Source of the DNA: Lichenicoccus sp965277665
GTDB taxonomy: Bacteria > Pseudomonadota > Alphaproteobacteria > Acetobacterales > Acetobacteraceae
Direction: 5' to 3'
NCBI RefSeq assembly: GCF_965277665.1
Contig: NZ_OZ255835.1
Span: 1,426,001-1,490,000 of the forward strand
DNA: 64,000 nt
The number at the start of each line of letters is the position of its first letter. Position 1 is the first letter of the stretch. The translations under genes were made by a program, and so were the position numbers. The notes under the pieces were generated by a model that was not told the DNA's origin, ran no database searches, and saw only the letters and a program-made list of their open reading frames with translations. Shown piece by piece: positions 35,567 to 44,074 of the stretch.

Positions 35567-38041
35567 ATGCGCAGAACGGCTCTCCTGGCGGCCACCGCCC
35601 TGATCTCCTGCCTGTTGCCGGTGCTGTCGCATGCCCAGCCGCCGCCGGCCAACGGCCCTGCCGCGGCCCCGGGCGGCAACGCGGTCGGTTCCGGCACCGA
35701 CGGCACCGCGGAGCCTGCCAAGAAGTACCAGGAGAACATCGTGGTGACGCGGCGCCGGCTGCTGTCCAGGCAGCGCAACGTCACCTCTGCCGCCTTCGAA
35801 CTCGACCAGAAGCAGGTGCAGGCGCCGGGGCCGTCCGGCTCGATCCAGAGCGTGCTCAAGCAGCTGCCCTCGGTGAACTCGTATCAGTCCGGGTTCGGAC
35901 AGAGCTTCGCCGAGCTGTCGATCCGCGGCGTGCGCCAGGGCGAGCTGGCCAGCGACCTCGACGGCATCCCGTTCAACGACCTGATATCGGGGGGCACCGG
36001 ATCGTTCCTGACCAACAATGTCGGCGCGCCGATCACCCTGAACGAGACCGGCAACATCAATGTCTATCCGGGCGTGGCCGCCCCCGACGTGCAGGGCATC
36101 GACGCGCTCGGCGGCACCATCGACTACCGCACCAAGCGGCCGACCGACACCGCCTATGTCGATCTGACCGGCGGCATCGGCAGCTTCGGCTACGACACAT
36201 ATGGCTTCGAGGCCAACACCGGCAGCATCGCGTCCATGGGCGGCCTCAAGGCGCTGCTGCAATACAACCAGAGCGAGACGTCGGGCTTCATCGAGAACAC
36301 GAATGGCCGGTTCCGCAACATGCTGTTCTCGGCGGACAAGCCGTACGATAACGGGTTGTCGGGCCTGAGTGCGACCGTGATCTACAACAACGACTTCTCC
36401 TACGTGCAGTCGGAGACGGTTCCGACCAGCCTGCTGGCCGGCAACCTGTTCTACAACTTCCCGAAGAACGAGGAATACACGCGGGAGTCGAATAACTATC
36501 TCACGGTGATTCTCGGCGACCAGACCTACATCTCGCAGCATCTGCTCGCCGCGATCAAGGCGTTCTACATCTCCCAGGAGAGCGAGTTCGACTCCTATAC
36601 CAACCCGAACGTGCTCGGGCCCAGCGAGCCCTACATCCCCAACTTCCAGAACACCGACACGATCTACGGTCCGATCGGACCCTCCTCCGGCACGATCTTC
36701 ACCCAGCCCGGCCGGTTCACCTACAATCCCCTGACATTCGGCAGCTATGCCGCCGGGCAGGCCTACGAGAACAACCCGACCAACACCGACGAGATCGGCA
36801 TCGCGCCGAAGATCAACATCTTCCTGCCGCACAACAACATCACGATCGGCGGCATCATCGCCAAGGAGTGGTACTCGTCCGAGGTCTATGTCTATGGCCG
36901 ACCCAACATGCCGGAAACCAACGGCTACAACTCATTCTGCTGGGACAATGGCGGCACCGACAATTTCTGTGCCGGCAGCACCCGCACCGTCTTCACCGGC
37001 TACCTGCAGGACCGGATCGACCTGCTCGACAACAAGCTCCATATCGAGCCGGCGCTGCGCCTCGAGGGTATCGACACCGTGGTCAGCCACAACTGGAACT
37101 ATGGCGGGGCCGCGGGCTACCGGCTGCAGAACTACTACCGCCGCGCCCTGCCCTATCTCGGCGTCAGCTACGACCTGCCCGATCATCTCGTGGCGTATGC
37201 CAGCACCGGCCGCAGCACGCTGTATCCGCCGGCAACCGACTACGCGATCAGCGGTGGCGCGGCCGGGATTGCCAACGCCACCTACGCGCCCAAGCCGGTC
37301 ACCGTGCACTCGTACCAGGCCGGCCTGCGCTACGACACCCCCGACCTATACATGAACGTGGACTACTACTATCAGAAGGAGAGCGCGGCACTCGGCTTCT
37401 ACACCAACTTCGTCGACAATGTCAGCGAGTACGGCAATTACGGCACGGAGGAATTCAAAGGATTCGAAGCCAACATCGACTGGCGCATCAACGCCCAAGT
37501 CACGATGTTTGCCACCGGCTCATACAACATCTCGAAATACCTCGAGAGCTACGCGGCCTTCACCTCGCAGTTCGAAGACCAGTTCGGCTACGCCTTCAAG
37601 GGCGATCCACTGGCCAACGCGCCGAACTGGCTCGCGACCACCGGCGTCGACTATACGCCCAAGAACGTGCTCTCCCGCGGCGACAGCATCGACCTGCGCT
37701 TGTGGATGCAGTACACCGGCGAGCAGAATACCCTCTACGACCTGCCGCCGAACGAGCCGAACCCGATCCTGGACGTGGCGACCGTCACCAGCCGCAGCTT
37801 CAAGCTCGGCGCCTTTGCGACGTTCAACCTGGATGCCAAATACCGGCTGCCGATCCACCACAGCTACATCAAGAACCTGCTGTTCGATCTCAACATCCAG
37901 AACATCTTCAACCAGCACTACTACACTTATCTGTACGGCCAGTTCAACGACACCGCCGGTCAGTTCCACAATCCGTTCTACTACACCGCCTATCCCGGCA
38001 TGCCGCTCGCGGCGTCGTTTCAGGTTACGGCGAGGTTCTGA
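35567..38041 (+). CDS. TonB-dependent receptor
   Basis: 824 residues with a signal peptide (MRRTALLAATALISCLLPVLSHA). The TonB-box-like ENIVVTRRR precedes a plug domain (SVLKQLPSVNSY, SIRGVRQGE, LDGIPFND). The rest is a beta barrel with alternating aromatic strands, ending in LAASFQVTARF, the C-terminal Phe required for outer-membrane insertion. Its position after two peptidase genes suggests it imports a peptide or amide substrate across the outer membrane. A ribosome site (AAAGGAG) lies 8 nt upstream. Confidence 0.94.
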   Translation: MRRTALLAATALISCLLPVLSHAQPPPANGPAAAPGGNAVGSGTDGTAEPAKKYQENIVVTRRRLLSRQRNVTSAAFELDQKQVQAPGPSGSIQSVLKQLPSVNSYQSGFGQSFAELSIRGVRQGELASDLDGIPFNDLISGGTGSFLTNNVGAPITLNETGNINVYPGVAAPDVQGIDALGGTIDYRTKRPTDTAYVDLTGGIGSFGYDTYGFEANTGSIASMGGLKALLQYNQSETSGFIENTNGRFRNMLFSADKPYDNGLSGLSATVIYNNDFSYVQSETVPTSLLAGNLFYNFPKNEEYTRESNNYLTVILGDQTYISQHLLAAIKAFYISQESEFDSYTNPNVLGPSEPYIPNFQNTDTIYGPIGPSSGTIFTQPGRFTYNPLTFGSYAAGQAYENNPTNTDEIGIAPKINIFLPHNNITIGGIIAKEWYSSEVYVYGRPNMPETNGYNSFCWDNGGTDNFCAGSTRTVFTGYLQDRIDLLDNKLHIEPALRLEGIDTVVSHNWNYGGAAGYRLQNYYRRALPYLGVSYDLPDHLVAYASTGRSTLYPPATDYAISGGAAGIANATYAPKPVTVHSYQAGLRYDTPDLYMNVDYYYQKESAALGFYTNFVDNVSEYGNYGTEEFKGFEANIDWRINAQVTMFATGSYNISKYLESYAAFTSQFEDQFGYAFKGDPLANAPNWLATTGVDYTPKNVLSRGDSIDLRLWMQYTGEQNTLYDLPPNEPNPILDVATVTSRSFKLGAFATFNLDAKYRLPIHHSYIKNLLFDLNIQNIFNQHYYTYLYGQFNDTAGQFHNPFYYTAYPGMPLAASFQVTARF

Positions 38042-38056
38042 GTGGCGTGACGGTTC

Positions 38057-38220
38057 GTGCTCGTTCCGGCGTCGGGAGCGGGTGAGGCCCTGTCGTCCGG
38101 GACGATCCCATACTGGGTGGCCGGGACTGGCCCTGCTTCCCGCGCGTCCGAGGGAGGCGGTGGCGCGCCGACGCCTTGCTGCATCTGCATGGTGGTCCCG
38201 CGGGGTGGTCAGAGCGCCAG
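38057..38220 (+). pseudogene. remnant of a proline iminopeptidase-like alpha/beta hydrolase
   Basis: One frame reads SSGTIPYWVAGTGP (about 38096-38137) and another frame shortly after reads LLHLHGGPAGWSE (38176-38217). Together these match the start of prolyl iminopeptidase-type hydrolases, where a YxVxGxGP segment precedes LLLHGGPGG (oxyanion loop). No further part is present. It appears to be a decayed peptidase gene after the TonB receptor, consistent with a peptide-use locus. Confidence 0.4.
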
Positions 38221-38324
38221 ATCCCGCACCGTAGAGACAGCCTGCTCCCCGCACAGAGACGGCCGGAAGACACGATCAAGTCTCTTCAGACAACCTGTCA
38301 GAGGCGGCTAGCTATGAACTCCGC

Positions 38325-40043
38325 TCAGGCTGCCCTGATGTCGGTGACGAAACAGCCGACCTCGCTTGAGAGACCCTCAGCCTGCCTGGATAAATCACCG
38401 GCAGCGTCAAGCACCTGGGCGGCGGCGGTTCCGGTCTCGTTGGCGGCTTTACTGACACCGGCAATACTGCTGGTAACGGTTCGTGTGCTGGCCGCAGTCT
38501 GCTGGACGTTGCGGGCAATCTCGGCGGTTGCCGCTCCCTGCTCCTCTACCGCTGCGGCAATCATAGTCGCAATCGCTCCAATCTCCTCAATCACCACCGA
38601 GATACCCCGGATTGCCGCGACCGCTTCGGCCGTCGCATTCTGCACCTCAGCGATCTGTTTGCCGATGTCGTCGGTCGCCTTCGCGGTCTGTTGCGCGAGG
38701 CTCTTTACCTCGGAGGCAACCACGGCAAACCCTTTACCGGCATCGCCCGCACGCGCGGCCTCAATGGTGGCGTTGAGTGCGAGCAGGTTGGTCTGGCCAG
38801 CAATATTGGTGATGAGGTTGACCACGTCGCCGATTTTTTGGGCGCCGTCGGCCAGGGCGCGGACGACGATGTCGGTCCGGCGCACGTCAGCCACTGCCTT
38901 CTCGCTGACCCGGGCTGATTGCGTGACTTGGCGGGATATCTCTGTAATTGAAGACGAAAGCTGCTCCGCTGCGGCAGCGACCGTCTGCACACCGACGCTC
39001 GCCACTTCGGCAGCCGAGGCGACGACAGATGCCTGCTGGTTGGTCTGGACGGCGGTGGTGGACATCGTCTGGGCGGTGGCTTCCATCTCGGTAGAGGCGG
39101 CGGCCAACATGCCCACCATCTGACCGACCTTGCTCTCAAAGCCGCTCACTAAAGCCTCGACACGGATGACGCGCTGGGCCTTGCCGCTTTGTTCGGCTTC
39201 TTGATCGGCTGCCAGACGGGCTCCTGCAATCATGTTGTCCTTGAAGACCTTTACAGCGCTGGCCATGCTGCCAATCTCGTCACCCCGCCCAACACATGGG
39301 ATGGCCGTCGTCATCTCCTTGTTCGCCAGACTGCGCATTGCCTCAGTCATGGCGACAAGCGGCCGCGATATATGCCGGATAAGTGCGAAGGCTGTCAGAC
39401 TGCTGAGCATAAGCACGAGCACGATAGCACCGGCAATCAGCCACCAGGTGCTGACATAGAGAGCACGAGCTTCATTGGCCGCGGTCAAGCCAGCATTTAG
39501 ACTGTATTCCAGGTCCCAATCGGAAAAGTCCGAGAGCTTGTAGAATTCCCTTTCTGACTTACCTGTCACAACGTCCAGCGCGGCGGCATCCTGCTTCGTA
39601 TCCTTGAGCCTCTCGGATTCCGCGAGTGCGGACTGAAAGTCCTTCCAGCTTGGGTCGAATACGGCGGTGAAGCGCTGACGCTCCGCGCCGGCGTCGATGA
39701 GCCGGTCATACTTCTGGCGTGCCCGGTTGGCCTGATCCACGCTGGCTTGTAGCCTCGTCATGGCCTCTTTGGCATCCGCAGTGCCCGGTTGCGCCAATAA
39801 GTAGCGGAGTTGCAGTCGCCGAGCATTGCCTACTGCGAGCCCCAACTGTGCCGATTGCTCTTCGCTGGGCAGGTAGTTGGAACTGACGTCGGCGCTCTTG
39901 GCATCGACAGCGCTCATGCGGTTCATCGCGAGACCGCCCAACAGCAGCGAGAACAAAGTCAAAGCTGCGAAGCCGGCTCCCAGCTTGGCGCCGAGACCGA
40001 AGCGAAGACCTGTTGTTTCCGATACCAAGCTCGATGACTGCAT
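38325..40043 (-). CDS. methyl-accepting chemotaxis protein
   Basis: 572 residues. A first membrane helix (GAGFAALTLFSLLLGGLAM) at about 22-42, a periplasmic four-helix sensor to about 190, a second helix (WWLIAGAIVLVLMLSSLTAFALI) and a HAMP domain (RHISRPLVAMTEAMRSLA). The signalling hairpin is VVASEVKSLAQQTAKATDDIG, conserved in all MCPs. It passes ligand signals to CheA. Faces the TonB gene cluster, which could give it a link to the same nutrient, but there is no direct evidence. Confidence 0.93.
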   Translation of the reverse strand: MQSSSLVSETTGLRFGLGAKLGAGFAALTLFSLLLGGLAMNRMSAVDAKSADVSSNYLPSEEQSAQLGLAVGNARRLQLRYLLAQPGTADAKEAMTRLQASVDQANRARQKYDRLIDAGAERQRFTAVFDPSWKDFQSALAESERLKDTKQDAAALDVVTGKSEREFYKLSDFSDWDLEYSLNAGLTAANEARALYVSTWWLIAGAIVLVLMLSSLTAFALIRHISRPLVAMTEAMRSLANKEMTTAIPCVGRGDEIGSMASAVKVFKDNMIAGARLAADQEAEQSGKAQRVIRVEALVSGFESKVGQMVGMLAAASTEMEATAQTMSTTAVQTNQQASVVASAAEVASVGVQTVAAAAEQLSSSITEISRQVTQSARVSEKAVADVRRTDIVVRALADGAQKIGDVVNLITNIAGQTNLLALNATIEAARAGDAGKGFAVVASEVKSLAQQTAKATDDIGKQIAEVQNATAEAVAAIRGISVVIEEIGAIATMIAAAVEEQGAATAEIARNVQQTAASTRTVTSSIAGVSKAANETGTAAAQVLDAAGDLSRQAEGLSSEVGCFVTDIRAA

Positions 40044-40622
40044 CGAAACGAGTCCTCTTGAGAAGGCTATGTCTGCTCGGCGGGAGTTAATTATACGTTA
40101 ATATTCATCAAGATCATCAGCGCAAGCCCTCCCCATCGTTGAGCAACTGCCGAGCAGGCCCGAGCCAGGCATCGCGGTCTCATGAGTGCTTCGCCGCTTG
40201 CCGCTGAGTCGCGGCGAAGACGGGCATGCCATGCCGCCAGCACCTCGCACGACTTGCACATATCGGATTCAGAGAGGCTCCGCCGCTTCGACTGATAGAC
40301 TCCGAAGCTGCACAATGTCGAGCGTCCGGAGGCCGCCTGGATCAGGCTTGAGGTTCGATGGAACGAGACCCGGGCCGTGCTACGCGTCAGTGCGATGAAG
40401 CTTAACGACCGCCGCCATACCGGCCCCTTGTCCATCACTCCCTCCCGGTTGGCGCACTTCAGGCGCTGGCTGAGAGGTGGGCGACCCTTCGACAGAGCTA
40501 GTGCTGGCGCCGCGGTGCGCGTGTCCTGGCCTGCTACCACGGGATGCGTAGAAACTAACGCTCCGCCGACACACTGTACTCACTCTGTCCCCTTCGAATG
40601 AAGGGCTCAGGAGGATCTACTA
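40044..40622. other. non-coding stretch before the family II element
   Basis: Several overlapping ORFs of up to 149 codons exist on both strands, but their translations have no family pattern and codon use is not gene-like. I see no convincing gene here. The chemoreceptor promoter should be in its first 100 nt. Confidence 0.45.
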
Positions 40623-40785
40623 AGAGACCGTTTGATAATGCTACTATGCCGGCAATGCGACGCGGCTTTCTGCGCTTCGGGTGCTCATGGCCCAACGGCC
40701 ACTCGCTCCGGTTCTCGAAAGCCACGCCGGGCGTGCCGCGATGCGGCGCTCTATGCTCGGCATAGCGCATTCTCAAACGGTCTCT
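40623..40785. repeat. 163-bp long palindromic element, family II
   Basis: Terminal arms AGAGACCGTTTGATAATGC and its reverse complement with one mismatch. Inner parts also pair, so the whole element folds as a long imperfect hairpin. The core at 40682-40723 (TGCTCATGGCCCAACGGCC ... GAAAGCC) matches the core of 63831-63991. No protein-coding content; MITE-like. It ends 16 nt before tRNA-Glu. Confidence 0.75.
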
Positions 40786-40801
40786 AAGCGACTGGTCTCG
40801 C

Positions 40802-40877
40802 TGGCGTCCCGTAGGGGATTCGAACCCCTGTTACCGCCGTGAGAGGGCGGTGTCCTAGGCCTCTAGACGAACAGGAC
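40802..40877 (-). tRNA. tRNA-Glu (CTC)
   Basis: Acceptor GTCCTGT, D arm with CGTCTAGAGGCCTAGGAC, anticodon loop CTCTCAC, T arm GGGGTTCGAATCCCC, encoded CCA at the 3' end. Confidence 0.92.
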
Positions 40878-40945
40878 ATGGCCGGGCGTGCCAATACGGC
40901 AGCGCGCCGGCCGGCGCAAGAGCCCGTTGCGGCGGGAAACCGGGT

Positions 40946-41257
40946 TCAGCGTTCGAGGTCGGCGCGGGCGACAATCCGCCCGGCCGGCTCGTCCCACACC
41001 ACGATCCGATCCGGCCTGCCGCCTCCGCTCAGCAACAAGGCAAGAGAGCTGTCCGACTGCCGCACCACGCCCGTGATGCGGGTCCCGGCTGGCTGGTCCA
41101 GCGGCACCGTGATCGCCGGCATGCTGGCGCTGGAGGCAATCGGGGCCGCCGGATGCACGAGGCGCTTGATCACGGTGGCGACCAGGATGGCGGTGCCCGC
41201 GGCGATCAGCAGTGCCATCGCAATGACCGTGGCGAGCAAGGCCTTCAATCCGCGCAT
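40946..41257 (-). CDS. DUF6476 family membrane protein
   Basis: 103 residues. ATG 41257 (MRGLKALLATV) is chosen because GGGAGGG is 6 nt upstream; the ATG at 41263 would be too close to it. One membrane helix (LLATVIAMALLIAAGTAILVATVI) is followed by a soluble domain with VPLDQPAGTRITGV and SLALLLSGGGRPDRIVVWDEPAGRIV, the DUF6476 pattern found across alphaproteobacteria. Function unknown. It is divergent from the pseudouridine synthase gene. Confidence 0.8.
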   Translation of the reverse strand: MRGLKALLATVIAMALLIAAGTAILVATVIKRLVHPAAPIASSASMPAITVPLDQPAGTRITGVVRQSDSSLALLLSGGGRPDRIVVWDEPAGRIVARADLER

Positions 41258-41323
41258 CTGCATCCCTCCCGTCCGATCCGGCTGCGCTGGCAACAGCGGC
41301 TCCGGTTCCGCTATGCACCCGGC

Positions 41324-42322
41324 ATGGTGGAGCACTCCGGCGGTCACGTCGTCCCGTTCACCCTGGTCGCGTCGGCGGCGCAGGCGGGCCAGCGTACCGA
41401 CCGCTTCCTGGCCGACGCCATCGGCACGGCTTCACGCTCGCGGGTCAAGGCCCTGATGCAGGCGGGCAGCGTCCGGCGAAACGGCACCGTCCTGCGCGAC
41501 GCCGCCGATCCGGTGCGGCCGGGCCAGTGCTACAGCGTGGAATTCCCGCCCGCCGTCGCCGCCCGCCCGCAAGGGGAAGCGATCGCGCTCTCGATCCTGC
41601 ACGAAGATGACAGCCTCATCGTTCTCGACAAGCCACCCGGGCTGGTCGTCCATCCTGCTCCCGGAAACCAGGCGGGCACGCTCGTCAATGCGTTGATCGG
41701 GCATTGCGGCGACGACCTTCCCGGGATCGGCGGCGAGCGACGCCCCGGCATCGTGCACAGGCTGGACAAGGATACCTCGGGCCTCATGGTGGTCGCGAAG
41801 ACAGAAGCGGCACTGGCCGCGCTGTCGGCCGATTTTGCGGCGCGCCGGATCGAGCGCAGCTATCTGGGCCTGTGCTGGGGCATGCTGACGCCGGCCGCGG
41901 GCGCGATCGAAGGCGCGATCGGCCGGGATCCGCGGGATCGCAAGCGCATGGCGGTGGTGGCGCGCGGCGGCAAGCCGGCTTTGACGCACTACCGGACCCT
42001 CGAGATCCTGCACGGCGCGGTCAGCCTCGTCGCGTGCCGGCTCGCCACCGGACGCACCCACCAGATCAGGGTGCATCTGTCGCATCAGGGGCACCCGCTA
42101 CTCGGCGACCCGGTCTATCTGCGCCGGGTGCCGGGACCCGCCCGCCTTCTGGATGATGCCACCAGACGCGCCGCCCTCGACTTCCCGCGCCAGGCGCTGC
42201 ACGCCCAAAGTCTCGGTTTCACCCATCCGGCCACCGGCGCGTTCATCCGCTTCAGCAGCGAGCCGCCGGCGGATTTCCACGCCCTCAAGGCGCAGATTAC
42301 GGCGAATTCAGGAAGCGCATAG
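41324..42322 (+). CDS. RluA/RluD-family 23S rRNA pseudouridine synthase
   Basis: 332 residues. N-terminal S4 RNA-binding domain (RTDRFLADAIGTASRSRVKALMQAGSVRRNG), then the catalytic GIVHRLDKDTSGLMVVAKT with Asp as the nucleophile, and LATGRTHQIRVHLSHQGHPLLGDPVY. It isomerises specific uridines in 23S rRNA; RluD is the likeliest member. Precedes rpoH, as is common in alphaproteobacteria. ATG 41324 fits the start of the S4 domain. Confidence 0.93.
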   Translation: MVEHSGGHVVPFTLVASAAQAGQRTDRFLADAIGTASRSRVKALMQAGSVRRNGTVLRDAADPVRPGQCYSVEFPPAVAARPQGEAIALSILHEDDSLIVLDKPPGLVVHPAPGNQAGTLVNALIGHCGDDLPGIGGERRPGIVHRLDKDTSGLMVVAKTEAALAALSADFAARRIERSYLGLCWGMLTPAAGAIEGAIGRDPRDRKRMAVVARGGKPALTHYRTLEILHGAVSLVACRLATGRTHQIRVHLSHQGHPLLGDPVYLRRVPGPARLLDDATRRAALDFPRQALHAQSLGFTHPATGAFIRFSSEPPADFHALKAQITANSGSA

Positions 42323-42549
42323 GGCAATCGGCTTGACCGGACCAATGCGGTCCTGTATGCATTGCACCATTCCGACGAGCGGGCGCCCCGCCGGTCCGGA
42401 CGTCCTGTGACGTGCTTGCCTCAGCGGGAGCGGTCTCAGGGACGTGAAGTCCTTACCCGCGCCCATGCTGGCTGACTGCGAAACTGGCCGCCCGATGCGC
42501 CGTATGGGCATCAACGGTTCGCGTCCAACCAGACGAAAGGAGCCTAACC

Positions 42550-43437
42550 GTGGCCTCTGCCGTCCTCAACCTGGGTCCCGAGGGGAATCTCTCTCGGTAT
42601 CTCCAGGATATCCGCAAGTTTCCGATGCTGGCTCCGGAAGAGGAGCTCAGCCTCTCCAAGCGTTGGCGCGACCATGAAGATACCGCCGCCGCGCACAAGC
42701 TCGTGACGTCTCATTTGCGCCTCGTTGCCAAGATTGCAATGGGCTATCGCGGATATGGCCTGCCGATCAGTGAACTGATCAGCGAGGGCAATGTCGGCAT
42801 GATGCAGGCGGTCAAGCGCTTCGATCCGGAGCGCGGCTTCCGCCTCGCGACCTATGCGATGTGGTGGATCCGCGCCGCGATCCAGGAATACATCCTGCAT
42901 AGCTGGTCTCTCGTAAAAATGGGCACCACGGCCGCTCAGAAGAAGCTGTTCTTCAACCTGCGCCGCCTCAAGGGCCAGATGCAGGCGATCGAGGACGGTG
43001 ATCTGCGTCCCGAGCAGGTCGGGCAGATCGCCCGTTCGCTCTCGGTGTCCGAGCAGGATGTGGTCAATATGAACCGCCGCCTGGCGGCGCCAGACCACAG
43101 CCTGAACGCGCCGGTGCGCGCGGACAGCGAGGGCGAATGGCAGGACTGGCTGGTCGATGAAGGTGACAGCCAGGAGCAGGTGCTCGCCGAGCATGAGGAG
43201 TTCTCCGGCCGCAAGGCACTGCTCGGCGAGGCGCTGCGCACCCTGAACGAGCGGGAGCGCCATATCCTGATCGAGCGCCGGCTCAACGAGGAGCCCGCAA
43301 CCCTCGAGGACCTGTCCCAGGTCTATCACATCTCGCGTGAGCGGGTGCGACAGATCGAAGTCAGGGCCTTCGAGAAGCTGCAGAAGGCGATGAAGGCGCA
43401 TGTCACCACGCGGCGGATGACCGACCAGGCCGCCTGA
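42550..43437 (+). CDS. rpoH: RNA polymerase heat-shock sigma factor 32
   Basis: 295 residues from GTG 42550, with AAGGAG 7 nt upstream. Region 2 has LRLVAKIAMGYRGYGLPISELISEGNVGMMQAVKRFDPERGFRLATYAMWWIRAAIQEYIL. QKKLFFNLRRLKG is the RpoH box, specific to sigma-32. Region 4 HTH lies in EDLSQVYHISRERVRQIEVRAFEKL. It directs transcription of heat-shock genes such as htpG. A terminator-like hairpin follows. Confidence 0.95.
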   Translation: MASAVLNLGPEGNLSRYLQDIRKFPMLAPEEELSLSKRWRDHEDTAAAHKLVTSHLRLVAKIAMGYRGYGLPISELISEGNVGMMQAVKRFDPERGFRLATYAMWWIRAAIQEYILHSWSLVKMGTTAAQKKLFFNLRRLKGQMQAIEDGDLRPEQVGQIARSLSVSEQDVVNMNRRLAAPDHSLNAPVRADSEGEWQDWLVDEGDSQEQVLAEHEEFSGRKALLGEALRTLNERERHILIERRLNEEPATLEDLSQVYHISRERVRQIEVRAFEKLQKAMKAHVTTRRMTDQAA

Positions 43438-43471
43438 TCGGGCAGGTACCAGGTCGTTGAAGATGTGAAAC

Positions 43472-43501
43472 AACGCCGCTCCGGCTCCCCGGGGCGGCGT
43501 T
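43472..43501 (+). terminator. probable terminator after rpoH
   Basis: AACGCCGC, 14-nt loop, GCGGCGTT, then CTCGTGTTGTC. Poor U content, so efficiency is uncertain. Confidence 0.5.
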
Positions 43502-43520
43502 CTCGTGTTGTCACCAAGCG

Positions 43521-43976
43521 TCAGCCGTCCGGCAGGCTCCACTCCGTCCGGAGTGCCGCGAGTACTCCCTCCACGGCGCGCTGACGGCGCGCCACGCGCA
43601 GGTCGGTGATCCAGCGCGCGGTGACGCACGCCGCCTCGTTCGACAACCAGCCGGTCGCGGCCGCGGTCCAGGCCAGCGGCAGGCTGCCGAGACGCGCCAG
43701 CAACTCCACACTCGTCGCGAGGTCGTGCGGGCCAAGCAGGAACAGACGCAAGGTCTCGACCGAGCCGGCGGCCGTGAACAGCGCGACGGTGCGCGTGAGG
43801 GGGCGCCCGGGTACGTTCTCGCCGACCAGTGCCAGGATGATCGGCGCTCCCAGGGCCAGCAGCAGCAGCGCCGCCCCTGGCGAGACCGTGAGCAAGACCC
43901 CCGCCGCCATGCCTTGCCACCAGCGCCAGCCGGCAACTTTGTGCGGCTGCCTCGCCTGCTTCGCCTTCCGGCTCAT
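43521..43976 (-). CDS. small membrane protein, unknown
   Basis: 151 residues. Two clear membrane helices near the N terminus (WWQGMAAGVLLTVSPGAALLLLALGAPIILALV) with a basic N-terminal tail (RKAKQARQPHK). The C-terminal half is soluble and rich in Ala, Arg and Trp. No family recognised. It follows the pseudokinase gene in the same direction with a 98-nt gap that holds a 16-bp direct repeat (CAGTCGGCCCTGGTGC twice). Confidence 0.6.
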   Translation of the reverse strand: MSRKAKQARQPHKVAGWRWWQGMAAGVLLTVSPGAALLLLALGAPIILALVGENVPGRPLTRTVALFTAAGSVETLRLFLLGPHDLATSVELLARLGSLPLAWTAAATGWLSNEAACVTARWITDLRVARRQRAVEGVLAALRTEWSLPDG

Positions 43977-44074
43977 CGTCGGCGCTGCCTTCCGGCGCCG
44001 CGCGATGCCGCCGCACCGGCTCGGCCGGCCCTGGTGCAGTCGGCCCTGGTGCAGTCGGCGCGATCAGACATCGG

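Noticed and set aside
40091..40540. 149-codon ORF on the minus strand
   Set aside because: Translation is rich in Ser, Arg and Ala without motifs, overlaps other ORFs of equal quality and has no ribosome site.
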